From Paracoccaceae bacterium (lineage in GTDB: Bacteria > Pseudomonadota > Alphaproteobacteria > Rhodobacterales > Rhodobacteraceae): a DNA stretch of 64,000 nucleotides. Both the position numbers and the translations under genes were made by a program. Positions within the stretch are counted from its first letter, which is position 1; each line of letters opens with the position of its first letter. Below, piece by piece: positions 41,627 to 50,865 of the stretch. Under the pieces are notes generated by a model, which worked only from the letters and a program-made list of their open reading frames with translations, did no database searches and had not been told where the DNA came from. The stretch spans positions 186,001-250,000 of the forward strand of contig JADGFD010000001.1 in the NCBI GenBank assembly GCA_016744015.1. Direction: 5' to 3'.

Positions 41627-41771
41627 GCGGCGCGTCTGGCACTTCGCTTGCGGGGAGGTTGCGCCCGCGCCGCGCTGAAACGTCGGCGCTTGTGGCACGG
41701 GCCGCAGGCACTGAGGGTAGAGCGCGGCGCGTGTGCAAGGCTGCAAAACAGGGCAATGGTGGACGCGCCGC
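41627..41771. repeat. Family D inverted-repeat element, copy 3
   Basis: This 145-bp element has the same perfect terminal repeats as copy 1 (GCGGCGCGTC/GACGCGCCGC) and inner CCCGCGCCGCGCTG/GCGCGGCGCG arms. It lies 20 bp after the stop of the CDP-alcohol phosphatidyltransferase gene. Confidence 0.7.
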
Positions 41772-41791
41772 CACCGGGCCAGTGGGCGGGC

Positions 41792-42364
41792 TTAGGTCTT
41801 TAGAACTTGCACCAGATTATAGCTTCGGCGGAGCGCGGTGGCGGCCGTGCCAATGAGCAATAGCCAGAGTGCATAGGGCAGGATGGCAGGCACCACAGCA
41901 CCTATGAGCGCTGCCCCTGTGAGCAGTGCCATGCGGTGAGGTTTGGCCATGGGACCGCTGAAATCTGCGCCATCACCCAGCTCTCTGATGTAGGCTGTGA
42001 GGATGGACATGGCCGCAGCGGCCCAGCCAAGCGTGGGCAGGCCGAGGCCATAGCCAAACCCGGTTATTATCAGGATATCTGACAGCCTGTCGGGGGCCTC
42101 GTTCCAGAAAGGACCATCGGGTGTGGACTTCCCACCTTCCACCGCAACCATGCCATCAAGCAGGTTGCATAGCAGCCGGAGCTGGATGAACAGCGCTGCG
42201 GCGAGGAGCCAATACCCACCAAGATAGAATGCGCCGCCTGCGAGGCCAGCAAACCCCATACTGGCGATGGAAATCTGGTTTGGTGTCACCGAGGTGCCCG
42301 CAAGCCAAGCCGCCAGCTTCTGCGCCCAGCCAGATGCGCGGGATTTGAGCGGGCGGCGGTTCAT
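41792..42364 (-). CDS. CDP-alcohol phosphatidyltransferase family protein
   Basis: The 190-residue membrane protein carries a variant of the CDP-alcohol phosphotransferase motif. The canonical D-x2-DG-x2-AR...G-x3-D-x3-D reads N-LLDGMVAVEGGKSTPDG...NEAPDRLSD, so the first Asp is Asn and the Arg is Val. Several membrane helices follow. It overlaps the cdsA-like gene by 4 bp, which makes its CDP-DAG-type substrate. With plsC-like and cdsA-like genes it forms a lipid-making trio. The altered motif means activity is not certain. Confidence 0.8.
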   Translation of the reverse strand: MNRRPLKSRASGWAQKLAAWLAGTSVTPNQISIASMGFAGLAGGAFYLGGYWLLAAALFIQLRLLCNLLDGMVAVEGGKSTPDGPFWNEAPDRLSDILIITGFGYGLGLPTLGWAAAAMSILTAYIRELGDGADFSGPMAKPHRMALLTGAALIGAVVPAILPYALWLLLIGTAATALRRSYNLVQVLKT

Positions 42365-43290
42365 AGGTTGGTCATCCAGAAAAACCGTGTGAGATGGAAA
42401 AACAGGGGGGCCGCAAAAACCAGCGAGTCTAGCCTGTCCAGAAAGCCGCCATGGCCTGCGATGCTGTCACCCCAGTCTTTCACCCCGCGGTCCCGCTTGA
42501 TGGCCGACATCACAAGCCCGCCGAGGAACCCCATCACGGAAATCCCAAGCGCCATCAGGCCGGCTTGCCAGATGGTGAAGGGGGTAATCCAAAACATTGC
42601 AGCCCCAATGAGCGTGGAGGAAACGACGCCGCCTACAAAGCCCTCAATGGTTTTGCTGGGGGAAAGGCGGGGCGCTATTTTGTGGCGGCCAATGGCTTTA
42701 CCCCATACATATTGCAGCACGTCGGAAAGCTGGACAATCAGGATAAGAAAGGCGATGAGCAGCAGGTTTTTGCCTTCAAAGCCGGGGATGTCTAGCGACA
42801 GGAATACCGGCACATAAGATACGCAATAAACCGCGATCATCAGCGCCCATTGCACCGAGGCAATGCGGACGAGGAAGTTCTCGGTCTCGCCTTTGAGCAC
42901 CGCTACGATCGGCATCAGAAGAAAGGCATAAACCGGAATAAAGATCGAGAACATGCCGTACCAGTCCATCCAGATCATGTAATATTGCAGCGGCAGGATG
43001 ATGAAAAATGCAGCGGCCACGGCGAGGTGGTCTTCGCGCCGGGTGGCGGCGATGGTCACAAATTCGCGCATGGCGTTAAAGGAGGCAAAGGCAAAGAGCA
43101 GCACAATAGCAGTGCGTCCAAGCGCAAAGGCAATGGCCATGGCAATAATCATGATCCACCATGCATTTATCCGCGCGATAAGGTTATCCACCGAGGGGCT
43201 AGCGCGGACCTCATCCAGCACATGCGCAATCATGGTGGCAGCAAGGAGCAGAACCAAAAGGCCAGTGAACAGAATTTGCAATTCGGTCAT
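42361..43290 (-). CDS. cdsA: Phosphatidate cytidylyltransferase (CdsA-like)
   Basis: I use the ATG at 43288-43290 (MTELQILFTGLLVLLLAA), just after the stop of the upstream gene; a longer frame has a charged extension. The 309-residue product has about eight membrane helices and the C-terminal signature (SAIKRDRGVKDWGDSIAGHGG with DRLDSLVF) of CDP-diglyceride synthases. LSPSKTIEGFVGG is also typical. It makes CDP-DAG from CTP and phosphatidic acid. Rhodobacterales usually have another cdsA in the lipid A/bam cluster, so this is probably a second copy. Confidence 0.88.
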   Translation of the reverse strand: MTELQILFTGLLVLLLAATMIAHVLDEVRASPSVDNLIARINAWWIMIIAMAIAFALGRTAIVLLFAFASFNAMREFVTIAATRREDHLAVAAAFFIILPLQYYMIWMDWYGMFSIFIPVYAFLLMPIVAVLKGETENFLVRIASVQWALMIAVYCVSYVPVFLSLDIPGFEGKNLLLIAFLILIVQLSDVLQYVWGKAIGRHKIAPRLSPSKTIEGFVGGVVSSTLIGAAMFWITPFTIWQAGLMALGISVMGFLGGLVMSAIKRDRGVKDWGDSIAGHGGFLDRLDSLVFAAPLFFHLTRFFWMTNL

Positions 43291-43291
43291 A

Positions 43292-43936
43292 TCAGCCCTC
43301 TCCCGTATCGGGCTTGAGCGCCAAAACAGCATCATAGGCGGCTTGCAAAAACGGCGCTTTATCCGCGTGGTAAGCCAGCGGCGCACCAAAGGTGACAGTG
43401 CAGAGAAACGGCACCGGAATGATCTCGCCCTTGGGCATCACGCGGTTCAGGTTCTCGATCCAAACCGGCACCAGCTCCAGCTTTGGCCGCGCCGTAGCGA
43501 GGTGAAAAAGGCCGGTTTTAAAGGGCAGCAAATCCTCCCCCGTCATGTTGCGCTGACCCTCGGGGAAAATGATCAGTGAGGCGCCTTCATCGGTGGCTTC
43601 CGCCATTTGCGTCACGGGGTCTTTGCTTCGGGTGGCAGGGTCGCGGTCTATCAACACGCCGCGCACAACGTCGCGGCCAATAAAACTGCGAAACTTGTTT
43701 TTAAGCCAGTAATCAGCGGCGGCCACAGGGCGGGTGTGGCGGCGGTATTGTGGCGGAATGGCAGCCCAAAGCAAAATAAAGTCAGCATTGCTGGTATGGT
43801 TGGCAAAATAAACCCGCCGCGTGGGCGCGGGGGCCACACCCTTCCAAACCCCGCGCACGGCCGTAAGCGCGCGGGCAAAAATAACAATGGCCCCCGCCAC
43901 AATATGCGCCGCCAAGCGTTTTAGGGCCGTGATCAT
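43292..43936 (-). CDS. 1-acyl-sn-glycerol-3-phosphate acyltransferase (PlsC-like)
   Basis: The 214-residue protein has the acyltransferase motif ANHTSNADF (H-X4-D, near residue 46) and the glycerophosphate-binding LIIFPEGQRNMTG near 125. A hydrophobic N-terminal helix anchors it to the membrane. It would acylate lysophosphatidate (or a related lyso-lipid) to give the substrate for the following cdsA. It is first in the trio with a 1-bp gap to cdsA. Confidence 0.87.
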   Translation of the reverse strand: MITALKRLAAHIVAGAIVIFARALTAVRGVWKGVAPAPTRRVYFANHTSNADFILLWAAIPPQYRRHTRPVAAADYWLKNKFRSFIGRDVVRGVLIDRDPATRSKDPVTQMAEATDEGASLIIFPEGQRNMTGEDLLPFKTGLFHLATARPKLELVPVWIENLNRVMPKGEIIPVPFLCTVTFGAPLAYHADKAPFLQAAYDAVLALKPDTGEG

Positions 43937-44114
43937 ATGGTCTGCTGTCTCAACGTTAAGTCCACCTGCGGCTTAATAAATTTCATTCAGTTTAACCACC
44001 TTGCTGCCAAGAGCAACGTCTTTAGCGCAGACGTAACAAAACCTCGCGAAGGGTTGAATGGAAATTCCTGACAGCGCGCGCTAAGGTTTCTCTAACTGAA
44101 ATTCGGGGATTCGT

Positions 44115-44813
44115 ATGTTCAAATTAAAAAGTATGCTCGGGGTGGCGCTTATGCTGTTTCCCGCCGTCGCTAAGGCCCAAAACCCTGTGGTGGTGGAGCT
44201 TTTCACCTCGCAGGGCTGCTCTTCCTGCCCGCCGGCTGACCGGCTCCTCGCCAATCTGGCCAGCCAAGATGATATCATCGCCCTCGCACTGCATGTTGAT
44301 TACTGGGATTATCTCGGCTGGGCCGATGATTTTGCCAAACCCGAATACTCCAACCGCCAGCGCAGCTACGCGCGCACATGGCATGAGCGCTCGGTCTATA
44401 CGCCACAAATGGTGGTGCAGGGCGTGCATTATATGGTGGGCTCGCGCAATGATGAAATTCAGCGCCAAATTATGCAAGCCGAAGATGCCACCCCCAAAGT
44501 TTTGGTCTCGGCCCGCAATGAAGGCCGTAGCATCCATATCCGCATGGAGGCTCTGCGCAGGGGCATTCCGGAGGCAGATATCTTCCTTGTCCGCTATTCA
44601 AATAGTGAGACCGTGGTGATTGAGCGCGGGGAAAACGCTGGCCGCACAATTGAATATATCAACATCGTCAAAAGCTGGGAAACCCTGGGCCGCTGGGATG
44701 GCAAAGGCGCCGCTACCGTCACCGTGCCGCAAGCCGACGCGGGCGAATATGTGGTCATCATCCAAGCCCCTGGCCCCGGCGAAATTTACGCTGCTACCCG
44801 CCTAAGCCACTAA
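44115..44813 (+). CDS. DUF1223 thioredoxin-like secreted protein
   Basis: The 232-residue protein has a signal peptide (MLGVALMLFPAVAKA, cleavage before QNPVV) and the DUF1223 signature VVELFTSQGCSSCPPADRLLA with a redox-like CxxC near residue 37. HVDYWDYLGWADDFA and YTPQMVVQGVHYMVGS follow. The fold is thioredoxin-related and acts in the periplasm; the reaction is not known. It is monocistronic, and a family C repeat begins right at its stop. Confidence 0.9.
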   Translation: MFKLKSMLGVALMLFPAVAKAQNPVVVELFTSQGCSSCPPADRLLANLASQDDIIALALHVDYWDYLGWADDFAKPEYSNRQRSYARTWHERSVYTPQMVVQGVHYMVGSRNDEIQRQIMQAEDATPKVLVSARNEGRSIHIRMEALRRGIPEADIFLVRYSNSETVVIERGENAGRTIEYINIVKSWETLGRWDGKGAATVTVPQADAGEYVVIIQAPGPGEIYAATRLSH

Positions 44814-44814
44814 T

Positions 44815-44877
44815 TCTTCATTCTTCCAAAAATACTCTGGGGTGAATGCGCTTGCGCAGAGGGGCAAAGCCCCTGCC
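44815..44877 (+). repeat. Family C repeat, copy 2
   Basis: TCTTCATTCTTCCAAAAATA and its continuation to CTCTGGGG are identical to 35353-35380. A GAGGGGC-AAA-GCCCCT hairpin follows. It lies 1 bp after the DUF1223 stop. Confidence 0.75.
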
Positions 44878-44903
44878 TTGCCGAGGCGTAGCCGAGGCCA
44901 CGT

Positions 44904-44946
44904 CCGCCTGCCGGTGTTTTGCGCAGCAAAACCATCCGGCAGGCGG
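44904..44946 (-). terminator. Strong nested hairpin after the peptide-importer permease
   Basis: CCGCCTGCCGG (44904-44914) pairs with CCGGCAGGCGG (44936-44946). An inner GTTTTGC/GCAAAAC stem lies inside. It starts 6 bp beyond the stop at 44953 on the minus strand and probably ends the importer transcript or protects its 3' end. Confidence 0.65.
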
Positions 44947-44952
44947 GAGCCG

Positions 44953-45867
44953 TTAGCGGCCTCTGATCCGTGGGTCCAAAGCATCCCGCAACCCGTCGCC
45001 AATAAAGTTTACACTTAATACGGTGAGTGAGATCGCAAGACCGGGCCAAATCACGCGGCTCGGCGCTTGGGCAATCCGCTGAGTGCCGTCAAACAGCAAG
45101 CGACCCCAAGTCGGGAAGTCCGACGGGAAGCCAAGGCCGAGGAAGCTGAGCGAGCTTTCGGTGATAATGGCCGTGGCAATGCCGAGCGTGGCTGATACCA
45201 TAATAGGCGACAGGATATTGGGCATAATATGCCGAGATATCACCCGCTTAGAAGGCGTGCCGATGGAATTGGCCGCCAGAATAAATTCACGCTCTTTCAA
45301 GGCCAGCACATCGCCCCGCACAATCCGCGCGGTTTGCATCCAGCTGGTAATGCCGATGATAAATACAATCAGGATAAATATCCCGGTTTCCGGCCCAAAC
45401 ATATTTCGCAATGTATCGCGAAACAGCATGATGATCACCAGCAATAGCGGCAGGATAGGCAGGGCGAGAAAGAGGTCTGTCCCGCGCATCAATAAGCCAT
45501 CCAACCGCTTGAAATACCCTGCCAGCACACCAATAAACGTGCCTAGCACCAGTGAGAGCATCATGGCCGTCAGGCCCACAGCAATGGATATCCGCCCGCC
45601 TTGCAAGACCTGCGCCAGCATATCGTGGCCCAGTTGATCCGTCCCAAATGGGTGGCCCCAGCTCATACCTTGGTTGCGGTTGCGCACATCGGCATAATTC
45701 GGGTCCAGCGTCCAAAGATAGGGGCCAATGGCTACAGCGAGCAGGATAAAGATAAACACAAAGCTGCCGATCATGGCGCCGCGATGGCTGCGAAACTGGC
45801 TCCAGACATCCCCCCAAAGCGAGCGGTATTTACGGTCGTCTGTTGCGTCATTGGTTGTATCAGTCAT
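44953..45867 (-). CDS. Oligopeptide/dipeptide ABC importer permease (OppC/DppC-like)
   Basis: The 304-residue inner-membrane protein has about six helices. Typical motifs are HPFGTDQLGHDMLAQVLQGGRISIAVGL near residue 95 and the EAA loop with ALKEREFILAANSIGTPSKRVISRHIMPN near 195. The start overlaps the OppB-like stop by 8 bp. It is the last gene of the oppD-oppF-binding protein-oppB-oppC order. Confidence 0.92.
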   Translation of the reverse strand: MTDTTNDATDDRKYRSLWGDVWSQFRSHRGAMIGSFVFIFILLAVAIGPYLWTLDPNYADVRNRNQGMSWGHPFGTDQLGHDMLAQVLQGGRISIAVGLTAMMLSLVLGTFIGVLAGYFKRLDGLLMRGTDLFLALPILPLLLVIIMLFRDTLRNMFGPETGIFILIVFIIGITSWMQTARIVRGDVLALKEREFILAANSIGTPSKRVISRHIMPNILSPIMVSATLGIATAIITESSLSFLGLGFPSDFPTWGRLLFDGTQRIAQAPSRVIWPGLAISLTVLSVNFIGDGLRDALDPRIRGR

Positions 45868-46888
45868 AGCGGATCCTCGGGTCTAGCAGGCCGTAAAGCA
45901 CGTCGGCCACAAGGTTAAACATCACGATCAGCACCGCGAACAGGAAGGTGAGCGTTTGCACCAGCGGGATGTCTGCGCCCTCAATGCCGATGATCAGGAG
46001 CTGGCCGAGGCCGTTCACCTTAAATATTTGCTCTGTAATAATGGCCCCGCCAAAAACTTGCGGAATACCAAGGGCTATTACCGTCACAACAGGGATCATT
46101 GAATTGCGGAGCACATGTACAAGCAGCACGGATTTCTCCCGCAACCCTTTGGCGCGAGCTGTGCGCACATAATCTTGCGAGAGATTATCCAGCATTGAGG
46201 CCCGCATAAAGCGGCTGATTTGCGCCGCGTTATACAAGGCCAACACCATAACCGGCATCGCGATTTGCCGGATCTGGAACACAAAACTGCTCCAGTCTGT
46301 CACCTCATGCGTGGTATCATAAATTGAAGGCAGCCAGAAAATGCTGTCATTCGGCATCCAGACCGAGAAAATTACGATCAGCAAAACACCGGTAAAAAAA
46401 GTGGGGACCGAAAAACCGACCATGGCCACAAACGTGCCCGCTTGGTCAAACCAGCTATATTGCTTATAGGCCGAGATCACGCCAATGGGCAGGGCTATCA
46501 TAATGCCCACCACGTAAGACATCCCAACCACCCACAGGGTTTGCGGCATCCGCTCTGCGATCAGGTCCACCACCGGAGAGCGGGTCGCCCAGCTGGAAAC
46601 GCGCAGGCGGTTTTCGCAATCACCAATACACCAGCCAAACCACTCATTCATCAGGTTCAGCGGCTCGTTAATAAAGAACTGCTGGCACCAGAGCAGGTAG
46701 CGGATATACATCGGGGCATCTAGCCCAAGGCTGGCGCGGATTTTTGCGCGCACCTCGGGTGGGATGGTCAGCGGCAGGTTGCCCGTCGGGTCATTCGGGG
46801 CGAGGTCCAACACGATAAATATGATGAAACTGATCAGCAAAAGCGTCGGGATGGTGAACATTAGGCGACGGAGGGTGAAATTGAGCAT
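45860..46888 (-). CDS. Oligopeptide/dipeptide ABC importer permease (OppB/DppB-like)
   Basis: The 342-residue membrane protein begins MLNFTLRRLMFTIPTLLLISFIIF, typical of the family. It has a periplasmic loop, IMIALPIGVISAYKQYSWFDQAGT, and the EAA loop LSQDYVRTARAKGLREKSVLLVHVLRNSMIP near residue 235. It pairs with the downstream OppC-like permease. A terminator-like hairpin separates it from the binding-protein gene, so its expression is probably reduced relative to that gene. Confidence 0.92.
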   Translation of the reverse strand: MLNFTLRRLMFTIPTLLLISFIIFIVLDLAPNDPTGNLPLTIPPEVRAKIRASLGLDAPMYIRYLLWCQQFFINEPLNLMNEWFGWCIGDCENRLRVSSWATRSPVVDLIAERMPQTLWVVGMSYVVGIMIALPIGVISAYKQYSWFDQAGTFVAMVGFSVPTFFTGVLLIVIFSVWMPNDSIFWLPSIYDTTHEVTDWSSFVFQIRQIAMPVMVLALYNAAQISRFMRASMLDNLSQDYVRTARAKGLREKSVLLVHVLRNSMIPVVTVIALGIPQVFGGAIITEQIFKVNGLGQLLIIGIEGADIPLVQTLTFLFAVLIVMFNLVADVLYGLLDPRIRYD

Positions 46889-46910
46889 AAGCGCCTCGGC
46901 AAATCAGTCT

Positions 46911-46948
46911 GAAAAAGGAGGCAGCCCCGGCACAAGGCCGGAGCTGCC
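46911..46948 (-). terminator. Attenuator-like hairpin between binding protein and permeases
   Basis: On the minus strand the stem GGCAGC...GCTGCC with inner CCGGC/GCCGG (46920-46948) is followed by TCCTTTTT. It lies 10 bp after the binding-protein stop, a position used in many ABC operons to lower permease expression. Confidence 0.75.
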
Positions 46949-46958
46949 AATAGGTTGC

Positions 46959-48668
46959 TTACTCAGCGCGAGACCAGTCAGCTATGTTCCATAGCTCTGA
47001 ATCCCAAGCGTTAAGCCGCACACCTTCGAGGGTGTTTACAACGCCCGAAACATTACCACGGTGAACCAGTGGAATAATGGTGTAGCTTTGCATCAGCATG
47101 TCGTTCATCGCAATTGCGAGACGCGCGCGCTCGTTGAGGTCAGCCGTGCCAGCCATTTCGGCAACCAGTGCGTCATAGGCGGGGTCACAGTGGCGCGGCA
47201 TATTGCGCCCGAGCCATGCGTTTTCAGGTGACGGGATTTTATCACATGCCCAGCTGCCCATATAGGCCTCGGGGTCGGTGCCATCAAAGTTGTTCGCATA
47301 CATTTCCAGATCAGCAAACAGCTTTTGGAAGGTATCAGGCGAAGATTGGTCGCCCCCGAAGAACACACCACCAGAGATGTTTTTCAGCTCGGTTTCTACA
47401 CCAATTTCAGACCACCACTGCTTGATCAGGGCTTGGAAGTCCTGACGCACAGCATTGGTTGAGGTTTGATACAGGATCGAAAGGCGAACGCCGTCTTTGG
47501 CGCGCACGCCATCAGCGCCCATTACCCAGCCAGCGGCATCGAGCAGCGCATTTGCACCCGCGATGTCTTGCACTTCACAGCCCGCATTGTTTGGCGAGTC
47601 ATAAATGGCAGGAGCCGGCAGCACGTTACAGGTCACTTTACCCGCTTGACCGTAGCCGATTTCAACCAGCAGTGGCCGGTCAATCGCCATGGAGAGCGCT
47701 TGGCGCACGGCCATATCGGTCATGAATGGGTGCGGGTGTGCAACGGTTGAGCGCTCATCACCAAGCTCCGCTGAGGGGTTGGTCAGGTTGATCATCAGGC
47801 GTTCAACCAAGGGGCCAAAGGATGAGTGAACGGTGCCCACGCCTTTGGCTTCCATATCGGCCAGAATTTCTGGCGCAAGCTGGAGGTTCCACGCGTAGTC
47901 AAACTCGCCGGTTTCAAGTACGGCACGGCCAGCGGCTGCGGCGTCCCCGCCCCCTTTGAAGTTAACCGTTGCGAAAGCAGGCTTGCTTGGGTCGCGGTAG
48001 TTTTCGTTGGCGGCCAGCGTAATCGCGTCATTGGCGCGGAATTCGGTTACGGTGAACGGGCCAGTGCCGATCGGGCCAAAGTTTTGGTCGGTGCAGGTTG
48101 GGGCCGCAATGCCCATGCAATCCGCAAATTGCGCCGCTTGCAAAATTGGGGTAGTTGAGCCAACAAACGGGCCGTAGGGGAAGGGCTTGGGGCCGGTAAA
48201 CGTGATTTTTACGGTGAGATCGTCAAGCGCTTCAACGCTTTCAACATCCCCGAATTTGGCAAGCTGCTGGCAGCCGCCGGTTTCGTCCATGCAATAGTTG
48301 GCAGTGAACACAACGTCAGCCGAGGTCACAGCCGAGCCATCTGACCAAACAAGACCCTCGGAGAGCTTCCATGTGATCGAGGTAAGGTCAGCGGATACGC
48401 CGCCATTGCCTACGGTTGGAATTTCGTCAACGAGCGTTGGCACCATGGCGCCGGTTTCGTCATAGTGGGCCAAAGGCTCAATCACCATCGAAGAGGCGTT
48501 GAGGTCTTTTGTGCCACCTGAAAGATACGGGTTCATGATTGAGGCCGCTTGCCAATAGATGATATTGACATTGCCATCACGGCCTTGCGCCATGTGGGCG
48601 TCTGCCAGAGCCGTGGTGGACAGCATAGCAGCCCCCAGCGTTCCGGCGACGAGATATTTGAGAGTCAT
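46959..48668 (-). CDS. Peptide ABC importer periplasmic binding protein
   Basis: I place the start at ATG 48666-48668 behind AGGAGAAACAAA; the longer frame has an unlikely Pro/Ala/Arg-rich extension. The 569-residue protein has a signal peptide (MTLKYLVAGTLGAAMLSTTALADA) and the extracellular solute-binding family 5 pattern: WKLSEGLVWSDGSAVTSADVVFT near residue 105, GTGPFTVTEFRANDAITL near 210 and VRQALSMAIDRPLL near 330. It likely binds oligopeptides or related compounds. Confidence 0.92.
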   Translation of the reverse strand: MTLKYLVAGTLGAAMLSTTALADAHMAQGRDGNVNIIYWQAASIMNPYLSGGTKDLNASSMVIEPLAHYDETGAMVPTLVDEIPTVGNGGVSADLTSITWKLSEGLVWSDGSAVTSADVVFTANYCMDETGGCQQLAKFGDVESVEALDDLTVKITFTGPKPFPYGPFVGSTTPILQAAQFADCMGIAAPTCTDQNFGPIGTGPFTVTEFRANDAITLAANENYRDPSKPAFATVNFKGGGDAAAAGRAVLETGEFDYAWNLQLAPEILADMEAKGVGTVHSSFGPLVERLMINLTNPSAELGDERSTVAHPHPFMTDMAVRQALSMAIDRPLLVEIGYGQAGKVTCNVLPAPAIYDSPNNAGCEVQDIAGANALLDAAGWVMGADGVRAKDGVRLSILYQTSTNAVRQDFQALIKQWWSEIGVETELKNISGGVFFGGDQSSPDTFQKLFADLEMYANNFDGTDPEAYMGSWACDKIPSPENAWLGRNMPRHCDPAYDALVAEMAGTADLNERARLAIAMNDMLMQSYTIIPLVHRGNVSGVVNTLEGVRLNAWDSELWNIADWSRAE

Positions 48669-48720
48669 TTTGTTTCTCCTCAGTTGGTTGAAATCTACGC
48701 GGTTGGCCCGCGCTTCTGGG

Positions 48721-49707
48721 TTATTCAATAAAGTGGCAGGCGGCAAAGTGGCCTTCGCCGATCTCGCGCCACTCGGGTGAATTTTGCTTGCACACCGCCT
48801 CTGCGCGCGGGCAGCGGGTGCTAAAGGTGCAGCCCGGTGGCGGGTTGGCGGGGGAAGGCACGTCGCCCTGCAAAATAACACGGTCAATATTGCCGGCTTG
48901 CGCCGGGTCTGGGTGCGGCACGGCGGAAAGCAGCGCCTGCGTATAGGGGTGCTTTGGTGTCATATAGAGCGTTTCGCTATCGCCCAGCTCCACCAAGCGG
49001 CCCAGATACATCACGGCCACGCGGGTGGCGAGGTGGCGGACCATTGAAAGGTCATGGCTGATAAACAGGTAGGTGAGGCCAAGTTTCTCTTGCAGGTCTT
49101 CCAGCAAGTTCACCACTTGCGCCTGAATGGACACATCCAGCGCGGCAATCGGCTCGTCACAGACAATGAATTTGGGGTTGAGCGCAAGGGCGCGGGCGAT
49201 GCCGATGCGCTGGCGCTGGCCGCCTGAAAATTCGTGCGGGTAGCGGTCCGCAAAGCGGCGGGCAAGGCCGACGGCGTCCATCAGCTCGCCGACTTTCTCA
49301 CGCTTTTCGGCTTTGCTCATGTTCAAGTGTTCGTCGAGCGGCTCGGAGATGATCGACCCTACGGTCATGCGTGGGTTCAGGCTCGCCTGCGGGTCTTGAA
49401 AGATCATCTGCATTTCGGGGCGTTTGGCGCGCAGCTCGGCCCCTGAAAGCGTGGCAATATCGGTGCCGTCAATGTCTATCGAGCCTTCGGTAACCTCATA
49501 AAGGCGCAAAACGCAGCGGCCAACGGTGGATTTGCCACAGCCGGATTCGCCAACCAAACCAAGGGTTTCGCCTTCAAACACATCAAAGCTGATGCCGTCA
49601 ACCGCCTTCACAGCGCCCACTTGGCGCTTTAGAATGCCGCGATTAATCGGAAAGTGCATTTTAAGGTTTTTAACCTGCACCAACGGCTTTTTCTTTTCAT
49701 CCAGCAT
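48721..49707 (-). CDS. Peptide ABC importer ATPase (OppF/DppF-like)
   Basis: I place the start at ATG 49705-49707 ([16 protein letters not shown]) because GGAGG lies 8 nt before it and it overlaps the OppD stop by 11 bp; longer starts run deep into oppD. The 328-residue protein has [20 protein letters not shown] (Walker A), [15 protein letters not shown] (signature), [14 protein letters not shown] (Walker B) and the C-terminal Cys-containing oligopeptide domain GCTFSTRCP. It forms the ATPase heterodimer with the upstream OppD-like protein. Confidence 0.93.
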   Translation of the reverse strand: MLDEKKKPLVQVKNLKMHFPINRGILKRQVGAVKAVDGISFDVFEGETLGLVGESGCGKSTVGRCVLRLYEVTEGSIDIDGTDIATLSGAELRAKRPEMQMIFQDPQASLNPRMTVGSIISEPLDEHLNMSKAEKREKVGELMDAVGLARRFADRYPHEFSGGQRQRIGIARALALNPKFIVCDEPIAALDVSIQAQVVNLLEDLQEKLGLTYLFISHDLSMVRHLATRVAVMYLGRLVELGDSETLYMTPKHPYTQALLSAVPHPDPAQAGNIDRVILQGDVPSPANPPPGCTFSTRCPRAEAVCKQNSPEWREIGEGHFAACHFIE

Positions 49708-50704
49708 CAAGCGGGCCTCCGGCATTGGTATCCCAGAAACAGGCGACATCATGGGCGGCGGAGACATCGCGGCGCTGGGGGTTTTCAACGCGGCAGCGGT
49801 CAAACACATGTTTGCAACGCGGCGCAAATTCACAATGCACTGGTTCGTGGTCTAGATTGGGTGGTTGGCCCTCGATTGAGGGCAGGCGCGCGGCGCGGGC
49901 CTCTCCCATGCGGGGCAGGGTTTCCAGCAAAGCGCGGGTATAAGGGTGCTGTGGGTTGGCGAAAAGCTCTTTAACGTCTGCATGTTCCACGATTTGCCCT
50001 GCATACATAACCGCCACACGGTCAGCAATTTCAGCAATCACGCCGAGGTCATGCGTTATCCAGATAATGGCCATGCCGAGCTTTTGCCGCAGCTCTTTTA
50101 CCAACTCCAGAATCTGGGCTTGAATGGTTACGTCCAGCGCGGTTGTTGGCTCATCGGCGATCAAAACCTTAGGGTCACAGGCCAGCGCAATGGCGATCAT
50201 CACCCGCTGGCGCATACCGCCGGAAAACTGGTGCGGGAAGTCCTTAAGGCGGGCGGGGGCATCGGGAATGCCGACAAGCTCCAACAGCTCGGCGGCGCGC
50301 TTGCGGGCTTGTTTTTTGTTCATCCCCATATGCAGGCGCAATGGCTCAATAAGCTGGAACCCAACGGTGAAAACAGGGTTGAGGGAGGTCATCGGATCTT
50401 GAAAAATAAAGCCGATATCGCCGCCGCGAATTTTACGAAGGTCTTCGTCAGACACTTCGCGGATATCGCGGCCATCAAACTCAATGCTGCCGCTGCGAAT
50501 TTCAGCGGGGGGCATGGGCAAAAGCTTAAGCAGAGACATCATGGTCACGGATTTGCCTGAGCCACTCTCGCCTACAATGCCCAAAAGCTCGCCTGGTTTT
50601 AGGTGAAAACTCACGTTATTCACCGCGTGGACTTCGCCATCCCGCGTGTTGAACACAGTTTTCAAGTTGGCCACGTCAAGCACGGTGGCACTTTGGTCTC
50701 GCAT
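49697..50704 (-). CDS. Peptide ABC importer ATPase (OppD/DppD-like)
   Basis: The 335-residue protein has [20 protein letters not shown] (Walker A), [15 protein letters not shown] (Q loop), [15 protein letters not shown] (signature), [14 protein letters not shown] (Walker B) and a Cys-containing C-terminus ([10 protein letters not shown]) that may hold an Fe-S cluster, as in OppD/DppD. It is the first gene of the importer operon. It is transcribed away from the peptidase gene at 50866, across 161 bp that must hold both promoters. Confidence 0.93.
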   Translation of the reverse strand: MRDQSATVLDVANLKTVFNTRDGEVHAVNNVSFHLKPGELLGIVGESGSGKSVTMMSLLKLLPMPPAEIRSGSIEFDGRDIREVSDEDLRKIRGGDIGFIFQDPMTSLNPVFTVGFQLIEPLRLHMGMNKKQARKRAAELLELVGIPDAPARLKDFPHQFSGGMRQRVMIAIALACDPKVLIADEPTTALDVTIQAQILELVKELRQKLGMAIIWITHDLGVIAEIADRVAVMYAGQIVEHADVKELFANPQHPYTRALLETLPRMGEARAARLPSIEGQPPNLDHEPVHCEFAPRCKHVFDRCRVENPQRRDVSAAHDVACFWDTNAGGPLDAG

Positions 50705-50865
50705 TCATACCCCTCCGAGGGAATCGCCACTTTGGGCATTTGGCTTGGTGCCAATTGCTCGAAAGATAAACATATGTATATACAAACAACAATACCTGAT
50801 TTATCCGGTCTTGACCATTGGGTCAGGATTTTTCAGGATGCGGTATTCCAAACCATAGGATTCCC

